The notes under the pieces: generated by a model
Seen by the model: the letters and a program-made list of their open reading frames with translations, nothing else
Told to the model about the DNA's origin: nothing
Databases searched by the model: none
Translations under genes and position numbers: made by a program
NCBI GenBank assembly: GCA_020746105.1
Contig: CM036626.1
Coordinates: 20,201,001-20,265,000, forward strand
Length of the DNA stretch: 64,000 nucleotides
DNA from: Trogon surrucura
Lineage: Eukaryota > Chordata > Aves > Trogoniformes > Trogonidae
Direction: 5' to 3'
Part shown: piece after piece, positions 14,239-25,300 of the stretch
How the letters are laid out: every line of letters starts with the position of its first letter
Numbering within the stretch: position 1 is the stretch's first letter

Positions 14239-14780
14239 GCTCTGGCCTGGCTTGCTCTTCCCACCACTTCAACAGCTCTCAGTATAGGGCAATAATTATA
14301 AAAGAAAAACTTGGTGAAGCTCACCCAAAGACAGGGAATGAAATAGGATTTTAGCGTTTGGGTATACTAGTTTTGCTCTTTTTTTGCAGCCCAAAAGTGC
14401 ACAAAAGCACTTTGTTGTTTCGGTAACTGTTAGCTCAGGCTGTGCTTCCTGGCAGAATTAGTGTTATTTTTAGTAGTCTGTGGAACGAGACAAAAAAGCG
14501 AGAAGAAACCAAAAGAGGATTTCTAAATTTATACAGACAATTGATTTGTATCATCGTCATTTTTGAGTAGATAAGAAAAATAAATTTGCATGTTAATTTG
14601 CACTTGAAATTAATTAAAATTTGTCTGTTTAAAGGATAACAGTTAGGACGTTTGTTCCAGAAATAGAAATGCTTGATTGGAAACTCCTTCTCGGAGAAGA
14701 TCCATTGGCACCTAGCGGTATTTTGACAAAAATTCTTTGCTTCTGAAATACGGGCGCGTTGCTGCTGGCCTCCTGCCTGT

Positions 14781-15100
14781 AGAATCATAGAATCATGAAG
14801 GTTGGAAAGGACCTTTAAGATCATCACGTCCAACCTACAGCCCTACACCACCCTAACACCAAACCATCTCCTGAAGTGCCACATCCAGCCGGTTTTTAAA
14901 CACGTCTGGGGGTGGTGACTCCACCACCTCCTTTGGCAACCCATTCCAGGGCTTCACCGCCCTTTCGGTGAAGAAGTTTTTCCTAATATCTACCCCCTTC
15001 ACATTCACACCCCCTCCCCAATTCCTGTGGATGGGGAGTTTAGAAATATTGTTGGAAATGAGAACGCGTCGTGGCTTGGCTGCTTTTCCAGTTCTGCTCT
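14781..15100 (-). mobile_element. CR1 LINE 3' fragment, antisense, with ORF2 tail
   Basis: Read on the minus strand, this ends in the CR1 signature (CATGATTCTATGATTCT at the left edge) and contains the last codons of the reverse-transcriptase ORF. The left boundary at 14781 is clear. The right boundary is uncertain and may lie anywhere from about 15000 to 15105. It belongs to a different CR1 subfamily from the copy at 14093, because its 3' untranslated part has the ACACCACC type of sequence rather than the CTGCCCATGGCA type. Confidence 0.85.
14853..14995 (-). pseudogene. CR1 ORF2 (endonuclease/reverse transcriptase) C-terminal remnant
   Basis: The minus-strand frame shows the characteristic CR1 pol ending: [12 protein letters not shown], then [12 protein letters not shown], then [10 protein letters not shown], followed by a stop codon. 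This is only the extreme C-terminus, beyond the polymerase and endonuclease domains, so it is a dead fragment carried with the truncated LINE. The open frame continues upstream to about 15104, but I cannot tell whether those residues belong to CR1. Confidence 0.75.
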
Positions 15101-17787
15101 CCATTACAAGGAGCTCTGTTTTTCCGTGAACGCAGCGGCAATAAAAATGTCCCGCCGAGCCCCGAGTGAGCCACCTAATGTCCTAAAGAGGAATATTTAA
15201 ATTTGTCCCATACTAACATTTTCAGTGTTGAAGAAGGAGCATTCTTAAGTGTTACATTAACGGGACTTTTATGCAAACCTTTCCTGGCTGGGAGTGCTTC
15301 CATCAGTCACAATCAAGCTCGGTGCCTGCTCCCAGCGGAGATGGGGCTGATGCTGGGCTGATTGCGGGGCTGCCTGATGGCAAAGAGCCTCGCCAAGGGC
15401 TTTGCCCCAGCGCATCGCTCCGCTTTATTTACAGGGACCCAGCTCTCCAGGTCCCTTTGAAGCACACTCTGCTGTTTATGAAAGAGATGAAACTTTAATT
15501 GTACCTCCGAGGGGCTGGGGAATGCGTTCCCGAGTTCAGGCAGAAAGGTGCCATCGTATCCGTAGAGCCAAAGATGGCTCAAAATCCAAACACGGGCTAA
15601 AGGCGTTTTTTAAAATAAGATTGCACTAGGGTTACGGGCAGGCTTCCTTTTAAAAATCAGCAGTTACCATGTAAAATCTGGATCTAACTCGAGGAATTCT
15701 GTACGTTGCTTCAAAAGCGTGAATGACAAAAAGGAGCAAAATGTGAGGTGTTTCCACCGGCGAATGCATCTTGCTTGTCTTTTGTATTTATATCTAACAC
15801 ATCCAGTATGTCCTAATATATAGGACAAGACATTTTCTTTACAACACCTTACCATTAAATTAGTAGACTCAGAGGGTAGCTCATCAACAGTGAATGTTTC
15901 AGTTCCATTTAATTTCAATTAATGAGTTAAATGGGGGAAAAAAAAAATCAGAAAGTACTTTTTCTCCCAATTGATTTCCATGTACTGAGCTGTTTCCCTG
16001 CTGCCACCCAGGCAGGCAGCGAAGTGACGGGTCTGCAGGGGCCCTTGAGCAGGTCAGGAAAAGGGGTGAAGGGACCCTCCAGTATCTCTCCAGTGATTTA
16101 ACATCTGGTTTCCTTGAAAATCAAAGTTATTTTTAAGCTGTTCAAGAGCAGAATGAATTATGAGTCCCCGTGGTTGATATGTAGCCCCGTTACTTTGGAA
16201 GGAACAAACAGGGGAGTAAGATACAATCCAAAAGGAATGCTCATCTCGCAGGACTAAGAATAGCACCTCTTTGGTTTTTTAATTATTTCATGCTAAGTTG
16301 AAGAGATAAAGAGAGGACGCTCTTTCCTTTTATGCTGATGACAATTTGTCGCTCAAAAACTTTCAAACTTCGCGATTGCGGAGCTGTAGGAGAAAAACAA
16401 TTGAGATGCTCACGGTTTGGCTGACCCTATGGTGTTCAATACGAAGAATTTAAATAGTTTTTAGGGGATAGGCGTATGAGTCAGGTGGTGGGGATTCTTA
16501 CTGTAGCCAGTTCAAACTGCTCATTAAAATAAATCACAGTCCTTGTTCCCCCAGAGTGGGTCACCGCTGCTTTCTTTTCACTTTCCTTCTTCGCTTTTCT
16601 GGCAGTAATTTTTCTAGATTCGGCTGTGAATAATTTAGCCTTTGTACGTTAAATACCTGCCATCTTTTTTTGTGGTGATTTCGCTTGAATGTGATCATCC
16701 TGGAAAAATAGCTTTTCTGCATGTTTGGGGTGGTTTTTTTTTGCTTTGTTTTTTTGTTGTGGTGGTTTTTTTTCAAGGCGCTGCTTGCTTTACGACGCCA
16801 CGCTTTTGAGCTGTAATCTGTAAAAGGAAAAGATACAGGTGTAGGGGATGAAATCAGATCCTGCGGGCAGATTGCTTCCCCCACCTGGGCCTTTTGTGCT
16901 TCTCTTCTGCTCGTTTTCGGCTGCGAGGCTCCGGAGTTACGGATCTTCCCGATGTTGTTTGCAGCAGCTTTTTTTGTAACCAGCGGTACATGCTCTTGTT
17001 GACAGAGCTTCGGTTCCTTCCCCGTCGCTGCGCTGTGGAAGCAGAAGGTGCCTCTTATCCCATTAGTTATCCTCAGACAGCTTTTCCTCCTCAGAGAGAT
17101 AAATATCACAGAGGGTTGGGGGCCAGCAGTAGGAACAGCCGGTGCCAAGGCAGCCGTCGCGGTCAGTGTGAGCTCAGACTCTGCTTCCGTGGACAGAGGT
17201 TACCTGATTATGATAAAATACAGTGTACAAAGCACGGGGTGTGCTGGGAAGAGGATGGTTTTCCTCTGTCCCTCTTAATTTCCTCCCACGAACGCATGCG
17301 ATCACTCCCTGTTTCAGTATTTTCACGTAGCTGTGTGGATTTGTGGCAGCCAGGATGCCTGGAGTGCAGGTGGAGGGAAGGTTTAAATGCAACGTTGTGT
17401 AAGTGCAGCGGTCCCCAAAACTGCACGTGCACGGTTTGGGACCTGGCCTCCTGAAATTCGCACCAATGTTGCCGCACAGGTCTTCAGGAACGAGAAGCAG
17501 GTGTCTTTCTCACATCATGGAAGTGCTAGTGCATAAAAAGAAAGAAAGAAAAAAAAAAAAGATATTATGGTTTTCTAGATTTCCCATGGTGTTTGGTTTT
17601 GGCTTTGGGCTCTGCAAGGATGCCAGTTAGCCCTGCTTCTACCTGTTGCCACCAGATGTGGAGAAAGGGCTCTCTGAGTTATTTCCATGCTAGGAAGTAA
17701 AAGAGATAGCTATATGTATATGATACCAAAGGCTGAGAATGATTCTAAAGCCTGAAATAAGGCCTCCACTAGGATTGTAGCATTTGC

Positions 17788-18190
17788 TGCAGCTCAGACA
17801 GAAAAAGGGATTGTTCAGCCTGGAGAAGAGAAGACGCCGGGGGGACCTCATCACTGCCTTCAGTGCCTGAAGGGAGCCTCCAGGGAGGCTGGGGAGGGAC
17901 TTTGTACTGGAGTGTCCAGCCATAGGACGAAGGGAAATGGATTTAAATTGAAGGAGAACAGATTTAGATTGGATCTTGGAAAGAAATCCTTCAGCCCGAG
18001 AGTGACCAGACGCTGGAACAGATTGCCCAGAGAGGCTGTGGTGCCCCCTCCCTGGAGATGTTCAAGGCCAGGTTGGATGAGCCTGGAGCAACCTGGGCTG
18101 GTTAAGGGCATCCCTGCCCATGGCAGGGGGTTGGATTAGATGATCTCTGAGGTCCCTTCCAACCTAAGACACGATTCTATGATTCTATGA
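17788..18190 (+). mobile_element. CR1 LINE 3' fragment, sense (about 400 bp)
   Basis: This is the longest CR1 copy in the window. It contains TTGTTCAGCCTGGAGAAGAG, GGGGGGACCTCATCACTGCC, CCAGAGAGGCTGTGG, CCCTGCCCATGGCAGGGGG and the tail GATTCTATGATTCTATGA ending at 18190. The left edge is approximate. The first part corresponds to the end of the pol ORF, but no intact frame remains. Confidence 0.92.
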
Positions 18191-19013
18191 ATTTGAAAGA
18201 TCTTTCCCAACCAAGCCATCTGTGGAACACAGATTGGAGGGGAGAGAGGAAGAGGAGCAAACCCCACAAACTTTCTCCTCCATTTAATAAAACCGGGTCT
18301 ATGTCTCACTGCCCTGTCCCCACTGAGGCCACAGTTTCCGCACTGTGTCCCCTAGAAGGGCAGCCATCACCCCAGCCCCTTTGGGACCCTCTGGGCCACC
18401 CCAACCTGCAGCAAACACCAGCCACGGCCTGTTAGAAGCACCCAGGTGCTCCCAGCTGCAGCTCTTGCATTACTTTACTTCTTCTCTTTAAAATGCACTT
18501 TGGATTTTTTTTACATCAGAATTAAAACAGTAATAGTAGGAAAGAACAGAAATAGTTCTGGAATAAAATTACCATCAGCGGCAGCTGTATGGGCCAATTA
18601 AACTTTAACATTTCACAGGTGTTGTCAGGAAATGCATATCATCTCCTCAGACAAATGAACTTACTTCTGAATTCCTGGGACTTTCATCCAAAAGCACATT
18701 TTTCAGCCTTGAAATTGGAAGAAAAATACAAAAACCTCTGAAATACAAACACGTAGAGCATCCAATGTGCTATGACACTGGAGACGTACTCCAAGCTACA
18801 AAGCCAGTATTTATTTTAGTCTTTTGTTTTCTCCCCCATCCCTTCCACCTGCACAACTAAGTGAGATGTTAAATCACCCGAGGAACAGCAGGAGAAATAA
18901 GGGTCGTCTGTGTGGAGATGGGCTTGGATTTAGGACGGAGAGACCTCAACTGCACTGACGTTTCTCCTATAAAGAGGAGAAGGCAGAACTCGCAGCATAC
19001 CCTGTACTTACAA

Positions 19014-19040
19014 ATATATATATGTGTGTGTGTGTGTGTA
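19014..19040. repeat. Compound (TA)n(TG)n microsatellite
   Basis: A short run of TA units passes directly into about nine TG units. It is likely to be length-polymorphic. It lies deep inside an intron and no function is implied. Confidence 0.9.
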
Positions 19041-21308
19041 GGTAGGTTATAATTGTGATTTTTCCACGCGTGACCCCTGATTTTGTAAGTGGTTAGAGTT
19101 TGCAGCTTGTTACCAGAGCTGCAGAGCCATGGATAACCGTGGCCAGAGCCAATGTCCTACAGCCTCAGGCAGCCTTCCCATCCCCGGCTGGGGTTTTGTC
19201 ACCCCTGGAATTAGAGCTTTCCAGTCCCAGCCCCAAGCAAAGAAATTGCAATAATGAAAGGAATGGGTGAGAGAAGGCGAAAAAAGCCATTTTTCCCATC
19301 TTCTCCTCTGTCAGGTGAATAACCTATTAATAGTGCATTCTGCCTTAATTTCCTAAATAGCCCATTAGTGTCACACTCTACTTTTCAGCCTGATTTGCCC
19401 AAGGGGACCCAATTTCTGCTTCAGCAGTGGAGGAGGTGCAGAAGTAGGAACCGCTCGCATGGATTTTGCTTACTGAGGACCGATTTGCAACTCGTTGGTG
19501 GGCAGAGGCAGCTCCTTGGGCTGGCACCCTTTTCTCTGTGTTATTTGGCCACCATGTCACCTCCTACCCTCCAGCCGGCTGCCGACAGAGCCTGCAGAGT
19601 AGTTTTGGGTGCACCTGGGCTGTGGCTGGGCAGGGGCTGGCTGGTGGTACCAAGGAGCTCTACAGCCATCCCAGGGAAGGGTGATGGAGAACTGTGGTTT
19701 CTTCAGATAAATCTCCAGACTGAAAGCCCACATCTTCCAAGGTGAAGCCTTGGTCTGGCTTTCGTGGGATGCGTATCCTCCAAAGTTCTTCCTCTGCCAG
19801 ATTTACAGTCTTCATTGCAGAACATGGAAATACTCTTCTGGGAAAAGATCTCAGTAAGTTCTAGTATCGGCAAAACGGTGCTGCTGCTCCTAAATATTCA
19901 CACCCAGCCTTGCTGCTGGACAAGGAGCTGTCTTTGGCTTGCCCAAAGCTCACTTATCAAATGTTGAGCATGGAATCTGGAGAAGTTTAGGCAATATTGC
20001 AAAAGTTTTGGCAAGTCACAGTCAGGAGCAGAGAGGATTTTCCATGCCATGAGCTGCAGCAGACACTTCCAGCCCATGAGTGCTGCAGTGTCAATGTGCA
20101 GAGGACTAACATGTTCAGTAATTCTTGCCTGTATAGTATGTAAGTGCTAGAGTTCTGACAGACTTTTGGGTTTCCTGGCCAGGACATGACTATGGAAGAA
20201 GTTATTTGTATCATTAATAATCATGTTTAATTTTGACGATTGATGTTATGCAGCACCTACATTTTGTATAAGGTAGCAGCAACGCTTAATTGCAATTAAT
20301 GGGTTGGAAGAAAACTGATGTAACCTGCTGTTGCACCAGCACAGGTAGTATACGGGTCAGTGAGTAAAAGTAGCCTTGACGTAAGCCTACGCTGAGCATC
20401 TCCAGCTTTAATACGCTGTGGGGAAAAAAGTGAAGAAGAAAGGCTTTCTTGCACCCTCTTTGCAAAGCGGAGGAGCAGAAAGCAGCACTGCCATCGGGGG
20501 CCACCGTGAGCAGCCCTGACTTACCCGAGTATCTCCATGAACTTGTGCTGAATCGTTTCTGTTACTCCTGCTCTCGCTTTGGTATTCGTGTGTGCTGGTG
20601 GCGCTCACCTGGTCTGATCCAGCCCCACGCTCGGCCAACGTCCAGGTAGCGCCACACAGTTGGGATTTAAACTGCGATCATCAATTAGCCGATAATCGCT
20701 GTCGGGGAAATCATACGTGCCTGGTTGAAGACAGCACAGTGACTCGCAACGTAGCCACTCGTCATGAGCGTAATGGCCCTTTTACCTGCACAAATTTTTA
20801 ACTGCAGTTTCATAAAGAGGCTGCCGCGATACGTGATTTACTGGGCCAGTAAAAATAAAGAAATTACCCAAAGACTGTATGATCTCTGTGCATCTAAATC
20901 CTTCAAGTTAATAGAAGCTTTGAGTAGCTCCAGTGCTCTGAAAACTTTTTCTGATGGCTATTTGTTCCACGTTTCATTTTCTAGAAGGTGGTGAACCCCC
21001 CTTGTTGCTGCTTTCGTCGTTTCACGAGTTACCTGCAAAAATCCTGAATATTCAAAAGCAAAATGTAACAGAGCCATGAAGAAATTTTAATCTTTGGCAG
21101 ATGGCGTGGAGCACTGGTTCAGATTTTCCTCTGGCAGTAAATGGGAAAAGAGCTCACTACACGGCTGTTAGAAACAGGCCATGTTTAAATTGAATGGATT
21201 AATTGGGCAAGTAATGATGTATAGAACAGCTCTGTGCTAGCACGGGAACACTTGTGAATTTATTGCAAAAAATTCAACCAAGCTTTAGCGCCTATTTTAT
21301 GTTCACAG

Positions 21309-21411
21309 GGGTGATGGGAGAGTATGAGCCGAAAATAGAAGTGCAGTTCCCAGAAACGGTTCCATCTGCGAAAGGAACAACGGTGAAACTGGAGTGCTTT
21401 GCCTTGGGGAA
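21309..21411 (+). CDS. CNTN4: Contactin-4 exon: first part of Ig domain 3
   Basis: This exon encodes about 34 residues, [18 protein letters not shown] followed by a segment ending LECFALGN. It enters in phase 1 (the Gly codon is split G|GG) and leaves in phase 2 (AA|C, Asn). The acceptor is TTCACAG and the donor is a good consensus [17 protein letters not shown] is an almost invariant contactin signature at the Ig2-Ig3 junction. LECFALG gives the first disulphide cysteine of Ig3 on its B strand. Together with the next exon it makes a 288-nt phase 1-1 unit, exactly one Ig domain. Residues here differ little between CNTN3, CNTN4 and CNTN6, so this exon alone does not choose the paralogue. Confidence 0.95.
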
Positions 21412-22129
21412 GTAAGTTTAGATCCATTATTATTATTCCTCCAGCTTCTCTCTTTCGTAGCGCTGTATTGTAGGGTTTGCTGGATTTCGTAATCGTTCCC
21501 TTTCCTCAGCAGGAGTTACTCATCGCAAGCACTCAGGCAAAGGGCTTGGGGAGCAGGGGTTTTGCCAAAAATACAAACTCCCAAGGAAGAGAGGAGACGT
21601 GACTTATTTTTGCAAAGATGTGTTCGTGCATCTCCTGTTTTGAGGTCTCAATGAACGCATCTTTTAACACATCCTTTGTTTCTAGGGTGAACGTGGGTAA
21701 AACTCCAAATTCAAGCTTTGTCAAAACAACATTTTAATATTGGTCTGCTGCTTTTAAGACTGTGTGAGCGATGCACCGTTTTAGCTCACTCGGTTGAGCG
21801 TGCTGCTGAAACACCGAAGGTCACGGGTTCAATTCCCATTCGGTCCTCATGTATTACCTGATCTAGCTGAGAGGTGTCCCTGCCCATGACAGGGAGGTTG
21901 GATTAAAATGATCTCTAAGGTCCCTTCCAGCCTAGGCCATTCTATGATTCTATGATATTTTATATATGTCATCTGTAATAATATTACTCCAGATCCTGTC
22001 CCAGAGTCTGCAAACTGACCCAGTCTTCATCGACACAAAACAATGTCAAACTGATCCAACAAGAGCTTACCAGGACAGGACACAAAGATTTTCCTGTGAG
22101 TTTTATTTGGCTTCGTTTTTCTCGTTTAG
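21412..22129 (+). other. CNTN4: Short intron splitting Ig domain 3 (718 bp, phase 2)
   Basis: Bounded by GTAAGT and CGTTTAG. About a quarter of it is one tRNA-derived SINE (21773-21954), inserted in the same direction as the gene and ending 175 bp before the acceptor. The rest is unique sequence with no gene signal. Confidence 0.92.
21773..21954 (+). mobile_element. tRNA-Ile/CR1 SINE (TguSINE1-like), sense copy
   Basis: The head looks like a decayed tRNA-Ile gene. The A-box region (TTAGCTCACTCGG, 21781-21793) is followed by a B box, GGTTCAATTCC, at 21826-21836. The tail is a CR1-type 3' end (GACAGGGAGGTTGGATTA, GGTCCCTTCCAG, TTCTATGATTCTATGA), which is what allows such a SINE to be copied by the CR1 machinery. 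The same head and tail order is found in reverse at 41221-41396, so this is a family and not a chance join. From memory, this structure is that of TguSINE1 of songbirds. The anticodon region is degenerate, so it is not a working tRNA gene. Confidence 0.88.
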
Positions 22130-22314
22130 CCCGGTTCCTACCATCAGCTGGCGGAGAGCTGATGGGAAACAGATACCCAGAAAAGCCAGGAGACACAGAT
22201 CGAGTGGGCTCCTCGAAATCCCGAATTTTCAGCAGGAAGATGCTGGGCTCTACGAGTGTGTAGCTGAAAACGTAAGAGGGAAAAACGTGGCACGAGGACA
22301 ACTGACATTTTACG
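22130..22314 (+). CDS. CNTN4: Contactin-4 exon: second part of Ig domain 3
   Basis: This exon encodes about 62 residues from [13 protein letters not shown] to ARGQLTFY plus the first base of Ala. The acceptor TTTAG is phase 2 and the donor GTAAGC is phase 1. Core Ig features are the C-strand tryptophan (ISWRR) and the F-strand motif [11 protein letters not shown] with the second cysteine. The block KARRH followed by [19 protein letters not shown], and GQLTFY at the end, fit CNTN4. As I recall them, CNTN3 has KIKLRKF and GRLTYYA here and CNTN6 has GKVKYSK. This exon is therefore the best single discriminator in the window. Ig3 is part of the ligand-binding Ig1-4 headpiece in this family. Confidence 0.95.
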
Positions 22315-25300
22315 GTAAGCAGACTGCCCGCTTTCAGGGTTTTTTTATTGTATCGAGTGCAATATGCCATAAATATTTTGCGAGGAAGTGATTTGGGGGG
22401 GATACCTTTAAAATCACTTTCTTTATCAAGTGGCGCGTCTCAAAAAGAGTGTAATTTGGACTGAAAACCTGTCTGAACGGTGCATATTAATTGAGAATCA
22501 GAGCAGCTGGAACAAAATCACGTCGCTGGAAGGACATTAACGTGGTGACACGCGGAGAGCGCCTACAATGGGCTCGTTTGCCTTTTTGTGATCATCAGGG
22601 TAAAGCATCTCTTCCGGTGGAGCATCGTGGTGGTTACGATTTGGAATTTATTGTGCATGTGTTTCCCCAGCGTCTGTCTGTAAAAGTTAATTGCTTATAG
22701 GCCTGGTTAAGTAGGAGATGTGTTGGTGCCTCTAATCCTGATGTAAAGTGTCTGCCCATCCCCAAATTTCTGCTGGAAACAGCCCCGTCTCGCCAAGCAA
22801 ATGAAATGCTTCCAGGAGATGAACCAAGGTCTTGGGAGGGGGGAAGGTTTCACCTGTTCTGAGCTGTTGTGGATTTAGCCACGTAGAAGTGGCTGAGAGA
22901 CAGGGGGAGCGGTTTTAGAGGTACAAATGGGCTGTTGGTTTGGGGGGTAGTTTCTGTTTAATGTTTTTTTGGAGGGGAGAAAGCTGCAGGTTACATATCC
23001 TGCACGTAGACCTCCCCACCGTCATGAAAATCTTTTGGTTTGTTGCTGCTCCGTTACGATCTTCAGGAGCATAACAGAGTTTTGCTCTTTCTCAAACACA
23101 CGGAGGGAAATGTTTTCTCCCCCAAACGCTCCCGAGGGCCCCACTTGTGTCGGCAGGGAAGATTAGGTTGAACTCCAGAGATGAGACGAATGGTTTGGAT
23201 TTGCAGTAAGTTTCCAAGCTAACCCTCCTGGCAACACCGGATTGAATTTGGTGAGCGACGGTTTTTTTTATTATTTTTTATTTTAAGTCATATATAGGGG
23301 TGGTCTGAAATTGGAAATATTTTTAGAAGCATTTCGCTTAGAAATCAGAACTTTGGGGGCTTTCATTTCAAAAGAAAACTTCTTCTAATCAAGTTGAAGG
23401 TAAAATGAGAAAACATTAAAAAGGAGCAAAACAGAAAGGACAAAGTGAAATCTTTCATGTCAAGGAAAGAGTCCGGGATTGTTTCTAGCTAGGTTTTTTT
23501 AATTTTTTAATTAAAAGATTTGAAGATGTCTTTTTCTCTTCACCAAACAACGCATGTTTTGCCTGATTTTTCCCACGTGGACAGCAAATGAAAACACTCA
23601 TCAATTGTACAATTTTACTCAACCCCCAGCCAGACCTGCCTTCCTTGCACAGGAGCAAATGGAACCTTTGGCGTACTCCCACCATAGCATATATTGAGTT
23701 AGAATCTAATTACGATAATGAGTTTACCAGCCTGAATCCCATTGCTTGGAGAACTGAGATCCCCCACAAAAGCTGCCACCATGGCTAGTGCTGGTTTCCA
23801 CACTCAAGTTTCTTTGCGTTCCAGCAAAGAAACTCAAGGTTTTGTGGGAAAACGAGCATCCTTCCCTCGCTCTGTGATGCTGGAAACTATCTTTACCTCC
23901 ACTTTTCTTCGTGTGAGCCGAGGAATTCCCTGTGGAAAGGTGCTGGTCTGCCACCTCTGCTGGTTACTGAGCTCGGAGATAATTGGCTACAATATCGTCC
24001 TTGTTGTCTTGAGGGAGATGATTTAATAGTTTATAAGTATTAGGTTTGGAAGGACAGCTTGTGGTTGGCAGCCATTTAGTACTGAAAAGAGATCTCTTAA
24101 AAAAAAAAAAAAACAAACAAGAATTGCTTTCTTGTAAGGCAGTTTCTGTAGTTTCACAGGGCAGCAAAAACTTTTTAGGGGAAGTAACTTATTGTCAATG
24201 TTTTCAGCGAATGGTTGAAACTGAAAGAAAGTAATTTTCCTTAAGTATTTTTTCTTTTTGAAGCTGAGGAGCATTACGTCGTTATTGAAATAGAACCATA
24301 ATATTGGCAGAACTTTGTGGGTTGCTTTTGGCGGGTCAGGGCTAGGACCTGGAGAAGGGAGCGCTCCAGAGAATGTGATATGGATGGCAGAGGTGTCACC
24401 TACACACAATGACATGCTCTGTCACGACACGTGCTCTGGAGATTGCAAGCTGGCTCTGACAATGTGACTTCTTGAAACCCAGTTATCTGCCTCTTTGTGT
24501 AGCATAAAAAAGAAAAAGAAAATGAAATTCAAATTTGCCTGCTTGCTGTAGATAACCCAGCCTTGCCTCCATTGTCAGCTTCTTTCAGGACTGCTGGAAG
24601 TTGTCAGGGAAGGTTGGCTTTTGCCGTGTTTCCTTCTCGTATCGATGTTTATTTTTCCCTCTGTTAGCATATCGGTGACACTGAAGTTGGTTGACATTCT
24701 CATGGCGGCGGGAAAGGTTAATTAAACGTGCAAGATCTGTTCTTCCTCCGTTTTCTGTGCTTGGAGCCCCTGCAAGAGGCTGTATTTTATTGCTCTCCAA
24801 AAGCATTCCTTCTGAGTGCCGCGTGTCCTACTTGATAGATGGACCTTCAGGATAGAAAACATGTTAATGTTAATGCAATTGCAGTGACTTATACCTGTTT
24901 CCTTCACTATTACAACTCTGAACGACACATCACTTGTTTTCTTGCCCTAAGTCTCTTGTCCTGTCTTGCCATTCCCAACCAGGGACCGCAGACCTCAAAT
25001 TAGCGAATTAAACTGCGCAACCTCTTCTTTTCCACCCTGATTTAGCGGCCGTAAATGCACATCGTGCTGCATTCCTGGCTTTGCAGCTCGTTCCCTGCAG
25101 ACCCCGTGCCAGGTAAATCCTCTGTGGCTGGGGCAGGTGAGGTTCCCGGCGTGAGCAGGAGCACGTCAGTGCCTCCTGCTTCGAGCTCCCGTGCTTCCGT
25201 TGAACCCAGCAGCGAGGGTCGGCCACGCCACGAGCTGTGTGTTTTGATCCGCAGCATTTCGGAAGCACCGCCGATGACCCGATTCTATTTTTAATCTGGC

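Larger units (their letters stand above)
13876..21308 (+). other. CNTN4: Intron between the Ig2 and Ig3 coding exons (7.4 kb, phase 1)
   Basis: Donor GTAGGA and acceptor TTCACAG bound this 7,433-bp intron. It holds three CR1 fragments (14093-14238 plus, about 14781-15100 minus, about 17788-18190 plus), a TA/TG microsatellite at 19014-19040, an A-run at about 17547, and a perfect 14-bp AT-rich palindrome at 20286-20299. Two overlapping opposite-strand open frames around 16561-17454 have no recognisable domain and no splice or start context that would make them genes. Confidence 0.85.

Noticed and set aside
16561..17454. Two overlapping opposite-strand open frames of 195 and 186 codons
   Set aside because: They overlap head-on in low-complexity T/A-rich and GC-richer DNA, show no domain or conserved motif, and have no splice context; chance frames.
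21773..21845. A functional tRNA-Ile gene
   Set aside because: A and B boxes are present, but the anticodon stem is degenerate and the sequence runs straight into a CR1-type tail, so it is the head of a SINE.
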